DNA of 64,000 bases, taken from Humulus lupulus (lineage: Eukaryota; Streptophyta; Magnoliopsida; Rosales; Cannabaceae). The DNA lies in the NCBI RefSeq assembly GCF_963169125.1, contig NC_084800.1, positions 141,728,397 through 141,792,396 of the forward strand, read 5' to 3'. The notes under the pieces are model-generated. The model searched no databases. It had not been told where the DNA came from and worked only from the letters and a program-made list of their open reading frames with translations. The translations under genes and the position numbers were made by a program. Shown here piece after piece: positions 9,516-21,051 of the stretch; the first letter of the stretch is position 1, and each line of letters opens with the position of its first letter.

Positions 9516-11295
9516 TTTGTATTAAATGAGGATTTATAGGAACACTCGAGGAATTAGCAGGATATGGCGAATGACGGGATTACCTAGGAGGCATTCAAGT
9601 GACTAATGTTAGCATTGGGGTAATTTAGTCATTTGGAGGCTAAGGGGTAGACCTAGTTTAGGCTTGGAACTCCAGAACTCACCAGAAAGAAAACACAACT
9701 CTCAACCTTTGTTTTCTCTCTCTCTCTCTCTCTCCACTCGACTTTTTCTCTATCTCTCTTTGGTGTGCTTGGAGCTTTGGTGAGTTCTTTGAGGAATTGG
9801 CTGAGAATTGAGGCTGGGGACTTGGGAAAATAAGCTAGGAGTGTTGAGGAATTAGCTCAGGGTCGAATCATCAATTGAGGTAAGGATTCTGGTACCGAAT
9901 TTTTAAGTTTCTGTTGTGATTTTGTTAAGTTCTGCTTAGGTTCAATCTTTGGTTTGTTTTTGAGGTTTTGATGAGATTAGGAGATGGTTTTTGAAGAATT
10001 ATATTGACTATGTTGCATAGATACAAATTCTAGGTTTAATTCTTGGTCTAGGCTCTGGTTTGTGTGGATTTTAGAGAGATTGACTCATAAAAATGCATGA
10101 GAATTTCTGGGTTTTGGGCTCGAGCCGCGACCCTATTCTTCAGGCTGCCGCCTGTGCATGCGAAGAGGCCTAGGAAACCTCTGATTTTGCCCAGGTGCCG
10201 CGGCGCAGGCAGGGCGCCCTGCGGCACGTGGTCCCCATATGAGAGAGCCAAGGCTCCCCGACTTGCAGCGTTTTGCGACTCAAATTAGGGAAAATGACCA
10301 AAATAAGGTTTTAAGCTCGGGAACCCAAATCTTAGGGCATAGGAAGGATTCTACTAGCAGGTTTAGTAGAATTTGAGGTGCCAAAGGCTAGTATTTTAAT
10401 ATGAAGTTCTTAATTGGTTAGGGCTTAATGGATGCCTATTTATTGATGCGTTGTGACTAGGTTTTACGTAAAGACTCGGGATTAGGGATCGTGCTCGGGA
10501 TCGCCTTGCGTTGCTAGCACATGACTCAAGGTAAGAGAATTGTTTGTGCCCGTAGAGCTATGCTGTGTTTAGTGTTGTGTGTATTGTTTATAGATATTAT
10601 ATCATAGATGTGATTGTAATTGATCGGAAAAAGTCGGGAGCAACAAAGGCCGGGAGCGGCAGAGGCCGAGATCGACGTTAAGCATGCTGAATGCAGGCTG
10701 CCAGGGTGAGACCCTCTAAGGGTGCTGTACACACCCACTTGATTAAGACCGTCAACTTGGTTCCTGGAAATGCACCCTGATCGGCGTAGGCCGCTATTGT
10801 GTATTCCAATAGAAACTTGTAAATTGTTTGTTGTCTTTGATTAAGTATGTATTTGTTGGAATAAATTATTGTATGCTGTGTGGTGAAGTTGTCTTGCTGG
10901 GCCTTTGCTCACGGGTGCTCTGTTGTGCAGGTAAGGGCAAGGAAAAGGTCGATCAACCATGAGTTGGAGGGCATGGAGCGGGGCATACATGTTTGGCCTA
11001 CCTGGTTGCCACAACTCGGGTATTTTGAGTAGCGTGTTATAAATGTTTGGTTTTGTCGCTTAGGTTGACTGTAAAGTTATTTTTGAGTTGTAAATATATT
11101 TCTAAACAGTATTTTGGGATCCCTATGTAAAACTTTCATGATTTAAATGAATTTCTAACCTTTTTTTACCAAAATCCTATTTAAATGAGTCTTCATTTTA
11201 ATTAACCACAATTTTCGGTCTAATACCTCGATTAGTGAGCTAATGACACATTTTAAAATCATGTGGTAACGACTCTAGGGTAGTAGGGCGTTACA
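9516..11295 (+). repeat. Group I LTR, 5'-truncated by the element 1 insertion
   Basis: Sequence from about 9521 matches, in reverse complement, the interior and 3' part of the LTRs at 28449-30621 and 37809-39943. It ends with GGGTAGTAGGGCGTTACA at 11295. Its first ~0.6 kb is missing and should lie left of the window, beyond the other LTR of element 1. It includes a (CT)n tract (about 9715-9734), a GC-rich palindromic stretch (10110-10250) and the conserved U5 block (10893-10940). Copia sequence resumes at 11296, so it is probably a solo LTR inserted in that copia element. Confidence 0.8.
9715..9734. repeat. (CT)n microsatellite in a group I LTR
   Basis: Uninterrupted CT run of about 10 units. 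Similar runs occur at comparable LTR positions near 35896 and, as GA, near 39330. Confidence 0.85.
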
Positions 11296-11960
11296 AGTAT
11301 GATACTTGGATTTTATCCAATGATAAGGCTAGATGCTATATGCTTGCTAGTATGAGTGATGTACTCAGAAAGAAGCATGAAGACATGGAAACTGCATATG
11401 AGATATGGGTGTCTCTTCAAGCCATGTTTGGACAACAGTCCGATCAATGCAAACATGAGGCTAATATAGCCTATATGAACATGAGAATGAAGAAATAATT
11501 TTATGTCAGATAACATGTTAGAAACATGATCAATACCGTGCATGATGCGGAAGTTCATAGAGCAACCATTGATGAGAGGACTCAAATTAGCCTGATACTT
11601 GAATCACTCACACCAGCCTTTTCCACATTTACTACCAACTATGTTATGAACAAGTTTGAGTATAATATGACTCAACTGTTAAATGAGTTGTACACTTTTG
11701 AATGAATCAATAAGAGTAATACAAAAGTAGAAGAAGCACATGTTGTTGATTCTAAACCTTCTTCTTCTGAAGAGAAAAATAATAAAAGAAAGAAATCCAC
11801 TGAAAAATAGGAAAAGAAGCCTAAAAAATCATCTAAAGGCAAGGAGAACAAAGATAATAAAGATAACAAAACTTCAAAGAAAAAGCAACCCATGGGGACA
11901 TGCTTTCATTGTGGAGGCGAGGGTCATTGGAAGAGAAACTATCCTAAGTCTCAGACCTAA
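11296..11960 (+). pseudogene. Ty1/copia Gag fragment
   Basis: Translation starts mid-protein (YDTWILSNDKARCYMLAS) in the capsid-like gag region of copia elements (UBN2-type by eye). A Lys-rich tail follows, then a zinc knuckle CFHCGGEGHWKRNY at about 11901-11942 whose last Cys is Tyr. Stops interrupt it near 11498, 11516, 11702 and 11808. The beginning of gag is missing, displaced by the group I LTR insertion. Gag of this type forms the particle and binds RNA; this copy is dead. Confidence 0.75.
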
Positions 11961-12007
11961 AAGAGAAGAAAGGTAAATATGATTTACTTGTATTAGAAGC
12001 CTGTTTA

Positions 12008-12351
12008 GTGGAAGATGACACATCATCTTGGATTGTTGATTCTAGTGCCACTAACCATGTTTTTTTTTCTTTACAGATTCTTAGTTCTTCGAGGGAGCTT
12101 GCTGATGAGGAGGTGACCATGAGGGTTGGCGGTGGTCAGGTCGTATCTGCCAAAGTAGTTGGGACAACCCGTTTAGAATTTAATAAAAATAAATTTCTTG
12201 TTTTGGACAATGTTTATTTTATTCATGGATTCACTAGAAACTTAATTTCTATTTCTATGTTACACGAACAAGGTTTTGGTATTTCTTTTAGTAATAATTC
12301 GATTGTTATTTTAAGATGTGGTATTGAAATCTTTCATGCAAAATCCAAATG
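12008..12351 (+). pseudogene. Ty1/copia protease fragment
   Basis: SSWIVDSSATNHV is the copia protease active-site region, where DSG has become DSS, a change in the catalytic triplet. The downstream pattern, with MRVGGGQVVSAKVVG and NLISISMLHEQGF, is typical. The frame ends at TGA 12349-12351, where the pre-integrase linker begins in another frame. Confidence 0.75.
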
Positions 12352-12459
12352 ATTGGTTTTATAAACTGAAGGATAAAGAATGATCAATCTACAACTCTGA
12401 AATGTGTAAAGTTGCTAATCCAAGAACCATTAAACGACAAAAGATTGGTTATGATAATG

Positions 12460-13492
12460 AAACATATCTATGGCACTTGAGATTGGGACATATTGGTTTG
12501 GATAGGATAAACAAGTTAGTAAAAGGAATGCCCTTTAAGAGAATTAACTGTTGGTTCTCTTCCAGTTTGTGAATCCTGTCTAGAAGGCAAGATGACCAAA
12601 AGACCTTTCTCTGCTAAAGGTTCAAGAGCCAAAGAGCCACTCCAACTTGTACACACACTGACGTGTGTACAAGCAAGAAGAGGGTTTGAGTATTTCATCA
12701 CTTTTATTGATGATAATTCAAGATATGGTTTCCTATATTTAATGCAAAAGAAATTTAAAACTTTTGGAAAGTTTAAAGAATTCTAAGCAGAAGCTGAAAA
12801 GAAATCAGGTAAATCACTAAAAGTTATTCGATCAGATTGAGGAGGAGAGTACTTGGAATATGAATTCAAGGACCATTTGTGTGATCATGGAATTCAATCC
12901 CAACTCACAACACCTGGAACACCATGACAAAATGGTGTTTCAGAAAGAAGGAATGAGACATTATTAGATATGGTTAGATCAATGATGAGCTATTTATCAT
13001 TGCCACTGTCGTTTTGGGGCTATGTAGTTTAATGTGCAATGTACATATTGAATGTGTTCCATCCAAGTAAATCCAGAAGACACCATTAGAACTATGGAAT
13101 GATAATAAACCTACTTTACACCATTTTAATATTTGGGGTGTCCAACCCACACGCTAAAAGGAAAGACTGGAAAGCTGGAATCACACACTTAACTGTGCAT
13201 GTCTATAGGGTATTCAAAGGAGACTAGAGGTGGTATATTTTATAGTCCAAAAGAAAATAAAACATTTATGTCAACAAATGCTACTTTTCTTGAATATGAC
13301 TACATTAAAAACCACAAGCCTCGTAGTAAGGTTGTACTGGAGGAGATGGTCTCAGATCAAGTAAATAGATCACAAACTATTCGCAATGAACAAAGACAAG
13401 AAAAAGCCACAAGTTCTAGTGAGAATAATAGAGAGCTTCGTCGTAGTGGGAGGGTTGTCAAACAACCAATTATCTATGAACACGAGGTTTAA
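12460..13492 (+). pseudogene. Ty1/copia integrase, decayed
   Basis: Begins with the GAG-pre-integrase motif LWHLRLGHI, then CESCLEGKMTKRPF (HHCC zinc part). The catalytic core keeps FIDDNSRYGF (first Asp), VIRSD followed by a stop (second Asp) and GVSERRNETLLDM (Glu). The C-terminal GIFYSPKENKTFMSTNATF motif and a charged tail lie at 13199-13492. Several stops and frameshifts occur (near 12540, 12784, 12838, 12926, 13030). Integrase would join element cDNA to host DNA; this one cannot be made whole. Confidence 0.75.
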
Positions 13493-13704
13493 AAGCTTGT
13501 GTCTGACACAAACAAAGATGATCAATTGACATATAGAGATGCAATGAGAGATTATGAAAAGAAAAATGGCAAGAAGCCATGAACCTGGAAATAGAAACGA
13601 TGTATTCCAATTCTGTCTAGAATCTTGCAGATCTACTAGAAAATGTTAAACCTATTGCTTGCAAATGGATATTCAAGAAGAAAAGAGGAGCAGATGGAAA
13701 AGTT
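13493..13704 (+). pseudogene. Ty1/copia reverse transcriptase, N-terminal stub
   Basis: LTYRDAMRD, then KPIACKWIFKKKRGADGKVD (about 13650-13704) is the start of copia RT. It breaks off exactly where Tat-type sequence begins (MPSPRS). RNase H and the 3' LTR of this copia are absent from this spot. Confidence 0.7.
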
Positions 13705-13756
13705 GACATGCCTTCCCCCAGATCATATTCGTACTAGACATGCCTTCCCCCAGATC
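13705..13756. repeat. Direct duplication at the copia-Tat junction
   Basis: GACATGCCTTCCCCCAGATC occurs at 13705-13724 and again at 13737-13756, a 32-bp period. Both copies encode the Tat segment DMPSPRS, so the tandem duplication lies on the Tat side of the join. Confidence 0.8.
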
Positions 13757-14320
13757 GTGTAAGGATGTTTAGAGCTTAATAGGTAGGATTTCTTCTATGA
13801 ATCACATTATCTCGAAGTCTACTGATAAATGCCTTCCCTTTTATAACTTATTAAGAGGGAACAACATGTTTGAATAGAATGATGAGTGTGAACAAACATT
13901 CTAGAAGAAACATCTGGCTGAAGCTTCCATTTTATCAAAGCCCATTAACGAAGAGGCTTTGCACCTTTATCTGGAGTGATGGAAACACAGTCAGTGCAGT
14001 TCTAGTTTGAGAGGAGGATCGATCTCAAAAGTCAGTCTATTATACTAGTAAGAGGCTTTTGGGAGCCGAAACTTGGTATCCTTGGATGGAAAGGCTTGCA
14101 TACAGTCTGGTCCTAGCCTCGAGGAAGTTAAAGCCTTACTTTCAGTCCCACACAATACACGTCTTAACCAATCGGTCTTTAAGGCAGGTATTACAAAAAC
14201 CTGAAACATTAGGACGGTTGTTAAATTGGGACATCGAGCTTAGCCAGTTTAAGATTTTATATAAACCGTGATTAGCATCAAAGGGCAAACCTTAGTTGAT
14301 TTCATGGCCGAGTGCACAGG
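13757..14320 (+). pseudogene. Tat element: end of RT and first RNase H, decayed
   Basis: Reading frames give SKSTDKCLPFYNLLRGNN, then an RNase H region with VSLLY and EALHLYLE-like pieces. Next is a segment matching the Tat pattern 'YFQSHTIHVLTNRSLRQVL' (about 14140-14200) and the ending LSQFKILYKP near 14270. Stops and frameshifts are frequent. RNase H would remove the RNA strand after reverse transcription. Confidence 0.65.
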
Positions 14321-14336
14321 TTTTTAGGACCAGCCT

Positions 14337-14774
14337 ATGAGAGAACATGTCCAAGATTTGTGGAATCTGTTCATTGACGGATCGTCTAATGAGCACAGTT
14401 CAAGAGCTGCGATCATTCTAATTACTCTTGAAGGGCATCGCTTCCACACAACATTAAGGTTTGGATTTGGCACCTCAAACAACGAAGCTGAATACAAAGT
14501 CTTACTAGCTGGAATCTGAATCGCCAAAGAGTTGATAGCACCGACCATCTAGTGCTAAAATGATTTGCAGTTTATGGTAAATGAAGTGTTGGGAGAGTAC
14601 CAAGCTTGTGGAATTAAGATGGCTGCATACTTAGCCAGGGTAAAAGGAAAATTATCAGAGTTTGTTTTTTCCTCCGTCGAGCAAGTACCCTACGAGCAAA
14701 ACACCAATGTAGTTGCGTTAGCTCGACTTGAAATAGCCAAGGAAGCAAACACATTGAATGTAGTTTTGGGTTAA
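14337..14774 (+). pseudogene. Tat element: second (archaeal-type) RNase H
   Basis: LWNLFIDGSSNEHSSRAA followed by FGTSNNEAEYKVLLAGI is the signature of the additional RNase H carried by Tat-lineage elements; the catalytic Asp and Glu are visible. It continues with VNEVLGEYQACGIKMAAYL and an NTNVVALARLEIAKE tail. A stop at 14518-14520 and a damaged stretch (14521-14564) split the domain. Confidence 0.75.
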
Positions 14775-16072
14775 TTCCTTGGAAAGCTGAGCATAGAAGA
14801 AGAATATGGAAAAAAAAGAGTTATTTCTCATAGGATCGACTTGGATGACTCCAATCGTTGACTATCTCACATCTGGAAGACTATCTGAGGATCGTAAGGA
14901 TGCACAGATATTGTTAGACTAAAACCTGAGGCATGTTCTGGTCGAGGGATTTCTCTACAGGCAAGGTCATTCCATGCCCTTGCTTAGGTGCATTTCACTA
15001 GAGAAAGCCCAAGCTATTGTGAAGGAAGTCCATGATAGGTTTTGTGGGGATCACGGTGGGGGGAAAAATCTAGCCATGAAGATACTCAGGTAGGGATATT
15101 TCTGGCCCACCATGAATTAAGACTCTGCCGCATATGTTCAGAAATGTGATAAATGCCAACAACTCTGAATAATAACTTGGGTTGTACCCATCGATCTGAC
15201 AATGATCTCATCGCCTTGGCCATTCGTCATTTTGGGGATAGATTTGATTGGATCACTACCAACGGGGAAAGGTGAAATTCACTATGTTGTGGTCGCGGTG
15301 GAATATTTTACAAAGTGGGTCGAAGCCAAACCATTGGCAACAATAACCTCGAAGAGAGTACTTGACTTTGTAGTGAGAATATATTTTGTCATTACGTACT
15401 CCCAAAGAAAATCGTATCTGATAATGAGACTTAGTTCAACAACGACTTGTTTGCAAACATCAGTGAAAAATACAGAGTCATTAAGAGCTTTTCCTTGGTG
15501 GCGTATCCACAAGCTAATGGACAAGTGGAGGTGGTAAATAAAACTCTAAAAATGAGCTTGAATAAGAGATTGGAGGACATTATAGGATTATGATTGAGCA
15601 ACTTCCACAAGTACTTTGGGTGTACAAAACTTCTCAACGCACATCTATTGGCCATATCCCATTCTCACTGACATATGGAAGTGGGACTATGCTCCCAGTT
15701 GAAACCCTAGTAACATCCCACAGGTAGAGGGCTTTCAAAAAAGAACAAAACCAAGATCTATTGCAAGTGTCTCTAAACCTAATTGAAGAAAGTCGAGAAG
15801 CAACGCAAATCCAGCTTGCACAATACTAGGAGAAAGTAACTCAGTATTTAAATTCAAAAGTTAAAGAAAGAAAGTTCATGTTAGGAGATCTGGTATTGAG
15901 AAGGGTGTTCTTGGAAAACAAAGATCCAAAGGAGGGTGTATTAGGACCAAATTAGGAGGGAACCTATCAGATCATGGAAGTCTTATGAGAAGGAATGTTC
16001 CAATTATCTAGGTTAAATGGAGGAGTTCCACCAACTTGGAATGCACTACATTTGAAGAAATAATATCAATGA
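14775..16072 (+). pseudogene. Tat element: integrase, decayed
   Basis: The zinc region keeps GGGKNLAMKILR and CDKCQQL. The core has SPWPFVILGIDLIGSLPTG, with the catalytic Asp in GIDLIG, and VVAVEYFTKWVEAKPL. The second Asp region is frameshifted after 15390. The C-terminal part reads VLWVYKTSQRTSIG, then LVLRRVFLENKDPKEGVLG and WNALHLKK just before 16072. The order and wording are those of Tat integrases. Stops abound. Confidence 0.75.
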
Positions 16073-16118
16073 GTGTGTATTCTGAGTTAAGGTTTTCTTC
16101 TACATTCCATTTGTAAGG

Positions 16119-18065
16119 TGAAATGACCTAACTAACTTAAAGACCTCAGACCATTAAAACTACTAAGCATAACTACTATTTTGGAATACATGCATAAAAT
16201 AATAGAACTATATTATAAAAATTCAAAACACGGGATCCCATTGTTATTACATAAAAACATAAAAAAATTAATCCTTTATTAATCGTTCAAATACTAAATG
16301 CGGAAATTCATAATACATAATTAAAAAGGCTTAAAATATAAACGTCATTCTCGATCTTTCCCATCAGTCCATTCATTCAATACACATGCCAAAGCTGCCA
16401 TGAATCCATCCCACCTTCCAAGCTTATTTTCGAGCACCATCTAAAATAAAAAGGAATGAGCCTAATGCCGAACATGGAAAATCTACTAAAACATATCATA
16501 AACAATAAGACTAAAAACATAAATCATAAAACATATGACATAAAAACGTAAATCATAAAACATATGACATAAAAACGTAAATCATAAAACATAGGAATAC
16601 AATATTAAAGACCATTAACTCATTAATGTAGTAAGTGATAGAAACCATCTAGGTCCTCTTGCTACTATTTGAGATAGGATTAAACACAATATAGTATATG
16701 ATAGACTGTCTAGGTCCTCTTTCTACTATTCGAGGTAGGTTAAATCATAACTATAATCTACGATAATGATAAAAATCTTGGGTTTTGCTTATTTGCTATC
16801 TAACAAACTACATTTCCCAAGCGACTACAACATAAAACATGTACATACATACATACACATATAGCACACAAACATGATCATAACACATAAAATCTAACCT
16901 ATTTTCCTTACCAAAAACCGGGATATTGGAGACAAGAACGGGATTGAAAACTCCTAAAACCAACAGTAAAAATCATAAGTTTTCTAAAGAGAAGAAGATG
17001 AAAAGAAGATCTAAACTATCAAGATAACAACTTACCTAAAAACCTTAAGTTTCAAGAAACTCAAACACCTAACCAAAAGCCATTACAACAAGTTAGGATT
17101 TGAAAGAAAATGAAAAGAAGAAGAGGAACTATAATGAACTAAACCTGAAGATAAAGAATACCTTAGATAGATTAGAACTTCGATCTACACCTCAATATCG
17201 AAATATCACTATATTTTACTTCCCAAGTGTTTAGAAAAGCTTAGATTAGAAAGCTTTTAACCTGAAAACCCTAGTGTTTCTGTCTAGCATGAACATAGCA
17301 GCTTGGAGGCTCTGAAGAATGCTTGAATGATGAAGCAAATGGCTGAGTGAAATGTCCTATTTATAGAGTTCAAGGAGTGAAACTAACTCTTTTTAAAATG
17401 AATAAATAATTGAATTTTTTTCTCAACAGATGCCCAGAACTCGGTAAAAAATGTTCAAGAGCAAGTCCAAGTTGTTGACGCCTGTTTCTAGCTCGGATTC
17501 CATGGACTTTCAAAATATGTGTGTGGAGCCGATATATCGCCTCCCCCATATACCTGAGCCTCCGTGGTTTCGTTCGTGCAAATTCGACGTGTTTTCTGTA
17601 TCAATCATAAGTGATATATTATCCCCTATAGCTGCAGTATATCGACATATGCTGATATATCAAACACGTTTATGCACACTTTCAACACACTTGAATTTGT
17701 TTAAAACCACTTTGACTGAGTAAAACATGATCCTAAAAGCTGAGGGAAGGTTATAGACTTCCTAGGTTTATCCTTTATTAAATTATTCATCTAAAATCCT
17801 TAATAATCATACATATGACAAGTGTCACGTTCTTAATTATCTATCTAAAACATAGGTTATAATTAATAATATTTCTAGGACCAGCTATATTATTCAAACC
17901 TTATGTTAAAATTAATATTTCTAAACTACAGGCTAGAATTATAAAATCCATAACTATCTCTATGAGTTTCCAACTAAATCCCGGCTTGGACCAATAACCA
18001 TGAAAACTAAAATACTACAACACAAACAACTACTATCTAGCTAAGTAAAATTCTGAGACGCTACA
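16119..18065 (-). repeat. 3' LTR of element A (group II, 1947 bp)
   Basis: Runs from TGAAATGACC to GACGCTACA. Compared with the 5' LTR it carries an extra copy of a 29-bp unit (16521-16578) and two copies of a CTAGGTCCTCTTGCTACTAT block (about 16648-16735) where the 5' LTR has one. It has only part of the GCGATATATCGC palindrome cluster (17529-17660). Confidence 0.92.
16521..16578. repeat. Two tandem 29-bp units in the 3' LTR of element A
   Basis: The unit AAATCATAAAACATATGACA plus TAAAAACGT is repeated twice (16521-16549, 16550-16578) with a partial third copy. The 5' LTR of the same element lacks the extra copy, so it arose after insertion or by slippage during replication. Confidence 0.75.
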
Positions 18066-18079
18066 ATTCTCCCCTACTT
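18066..18079 (-). other. Polypurine tract of element A
   Basis: AAGTAGGGGAGAAT on the minus strand directly abuts the 3' LTR. It is the expected plus-strand primer site. Confidence 0.85.
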
Positions 18080-18116
18080 AAAAGAATTTTGTCGCCAAAA
18101 TTTACTTACAAAACAA

Positions 18117-19639
18117 TTTTGGCTATCGTGCTCGGATGTCTCCCTCCAACTCCAATGTTGCCTCCTGTTTCATACTATTACTCCATAAGACCTTGACTAT
18201 TGGAATACTCTTAGACCGTAATTCCTTCATCCCCTTCTCTAGGATGCTAACCGGCCGTTCCTCGTAACTCAGGTCTTTCTGAAGTGCTAACGTATCATAC
18301 TTTAGAACGTGAGATGGGTCTAACACATATCTACGCATCATCGAGATGTAAAATACATTGTGGATATTTGCAAGAGCTGGCGGTAGGGCTAATCTATATG
18401 CTACCGGTCCCACCTTGTCCAATATCTCAAAAGGACCTATAAACCAGGGACTAAGTTTGCCTTTCTTCCCAAACCGCTTCACTCCTTTCATAAGAGATAT
18501 TCTTAAGAAGATATAATCTCTGACTTTGAATTCCACATCTCGTCGCTTGGCATCCACATAACTCTTTTGTCGACTCTGAGCAGCGAGCATACGCTTTCTA
18601 ATCAACTCCACTACATCTTGAGCCTCGCTAATTGCTTCGGATCCAAGAAGTTGTCTTTCTCCTACCTCGTCTCAATGTAACAACGATCGACATTTCCTCC
18701 CATAAAGTAGCTCACAGGGTTCCATATTGATCGTTGCGTGGTAGCTATTATTGTACAAGAAGTCTATAAGTGGAAAATACTTACTCCATGATCCTCCGAA
18801 GTCTAGTACACAAGCATGAAACATATCTTCTAATATTTGTATGGTACACTCGGACTGTTTGTCGGTCTGAGGATGAAATGCCTTACTGAGACTTAGCTTG
18901 GTTCCCATGGATTGCTGCAAGCTTCCCCAAAATCTTGATGTAAACACCGATCCTCTATTAGAAACTATGGTCCTTGGAATTCCTTGCAGTCGTACAAGTT
19001 CTCGAACATAAATGTTTGCGTACTGGTCTATGGTGTACGTAGTCTTGACAGGCAGGAAGTGATCTGACTTGGTGAGTCTATCTACCACAACCCAAGACGA
19101 GTCGTGTTGCTTATTTGTTCATGGTAATCCTATCATGAAGTCCATGGCTTTGTCTTCCCACTTTCATTCCAGAATACTAAGCGGTTGCAATAAGCCTGCG
19201 GGTCACTGATGTTCTGCCTTCACTTGCTGACATATAAGGCATTTGGACACATACTCTGCTACGTCTTTCTTCATTCCCGGCCACCATTATAGTGTTTTAT
19301 GGTTGTGAGTCATCTTGGTCGACCCCGGGTGATGGGGTATTTTGTACCTGTTATAATATCTTGATCTTAATCCCATGGTCATTCGACATGCACACCTGAC
19401 CCTTTTATCTCAAGAACCCCTGTTCTGATATAGAGAAATCCATAGTCTTGACTTCTTTGACTGTAATCATATGCGATATTAACGTGTCATCATGCCTTTT
19501 CTCGATCCGTATATCATCTAGTAAACTCGACTAGATGGACAAGTTAGCCAGTTGACCCATGACTATTTCTAGTCCGGAGTTAATCAACTCTTGCTGTAGC
19601 GGCTTTTCTATTCCAGATAACGCTGCCAAATTTCTGTAA
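18117..19639 (-). pseudogene. Element A integrase with C-terminal module
   Basis: The core reads VDRLTKSDHFLPV (first Asp kept), then IVSNRGSVFTSRFW, where the second catalytic Asp is Asn, and HPQTDKQSE (Glu kept, with the usual Gly changed to Lys). The C-terminal GPY/F-type module contains SPWFIGPFEILDKVG and VAYRLALPP. The tail (KVLWSNSMKQEATLELEGD) is the degenerate chromodomain-like end typical of plant chromoviruses. A stop at 18672-18674 replaces a Trp codon (LLH*DEVGER). The N-terminal zinc-binding part (19089-19639) is riddled with stops. It would insert element DNA; the lost Asp and the stop make it inactive. Confidence 0.8.
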
Positions 19640-21046
19640 CTCTTCTAACTTAACGCATCTGCAACTACATTCTCCTTTCCTGGGTGGTAAAGGATTTCCC
19701 AGTCATAGGCCTTTACTAATTCCAACCACCTGCGCTGCCTCATGTTGGGCTTCTTTTGCGTGAAGAAATATTTTAAGCTCTTATGCTTCGTATAAATCTC
19801 ACACCATTCTCCATAAAGATAGTGGCGCTAGATTTTGAATGCGAAGACCACCGCTGCCAACTCCATATCGTGTGTTGGATAGCGTTGCTCATATTCCTTC
19901 AGCTCCCTTGAGACATAGGCTATCACCTTGTCATTTTGCATTAGCATACATCCCAAACCTAGCTTGGACGCATCACAATATACTGTAAACTTGTCGTTGG
20001 GTGTCAGTATGCAAAGTGCTAGAGCTAAGCATAATTTATCTTTGAGCAACTGGAAGCTCTCTTGACATCTATCCGTCCAGTTGAACTTTTTTTGTTTCCG
20101 GGTTAGGTTGGTAAGCGGTGTGGCTATCTTAGAAAAGCCTTCTACACATCTTCGATAATAGCCTGCTAGCACGAGAAAACTTCTAACCTCTGACGCATTT
20201 TTAGGTCTTGGCCAATCCTTCACAGCCTCTACTTTAGTTGGGTCTACTGCGACTCCATCCTTGGATACTATATGGCCGAGGAACGCAACTTGCGATAGCC
20301 AAAATTCGCTTTTCTTGAACTTGGCATAAAGTTGATGCTCCTTTAGTTGCAGCATAGTTAGTCTTAAATGTTCCTCCTGCTCGACTTCGTCCTTGGAGTA
20401 CACCAAAATGTTGTCAATGAACACTACGAAGAATTAGTCAAAGTAATCCTTAAAGACCTGATTCATTAAGTCCATAAATGTGGCTGGGGCATTGGTAAAA
20501 CCAATAGACATAACTAGGAACTCATAATGTCCGTATTGAGTCCTAAAAGCTGTCTTTGATATCTCCTCTTCCTTTACCTTGAGCTGGTGATGACCGGACC
20601 GTAGATCAATCTTTGATAATACATCCGCTCCTCTGAGTTGATCAAATAAGTCATCGATCTGGGGTAGCAGGAACTTATTCTTAATTGTCACTTTGTTCAG
20701 CTCACAGTAACCGATACACATCCGCATGCTGCCATCCTTCTTTTTCACAAATAGAACAGGTGCTCCTGATGGTGAATGGCTCGGTCTGATGAAACCCAAA
20801 CCTAAGAGCTCTTATAACTGCATTCTCAACTCCTTGAGTTCGGTAGGTGCCATCCGGTATGGTGCCTTTGAGATAGGCTCAGTTCCCGGTACTAGTTCGA
20901 TTGTGAAGTCAATTTCCCGAGTAGGGGTAACCTTGGTAAGTCTTTAGGAAATATCTCTGGAAATTCCTTTATAATACGGATGTCTCCAACCTTCAATGGT
21001 GTTTCCTGTGCCACATCTGTGACGCTTGCTAAGAATGTGTGACATC
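19640..21046 (-). pseudogene. Element A reverse transcriptase and RNase H
   Basis: RT starts near 20800 with [20 protein letters not shown], then [12 protein letters not shown] and [16 protein letters not shown]. The polymerase motif FIDDILVYS has become FIDNILVYS, so one metal-binding Asp is lost. An in-frame stop (YFD*FF) lies at 20434. RNase H follows with [30 protein letters not shown] and a NVVADALS end near 19650. The upstream linker 20800-21046 carries a stop and ends at the copia solo LTR. RT copies the RNA into DNA and RNase H clears the template. Confidence 0.85.
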
Positions 21047-21051
21047 CTTTC

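Noticed and set aside
11672..11893. Minus-strand Leu/Phe/Ser-rich frame resembling a membrane peptide
   Set aside because: Shadow of the Lys-rich tail of the copia Gag on the plus strand.
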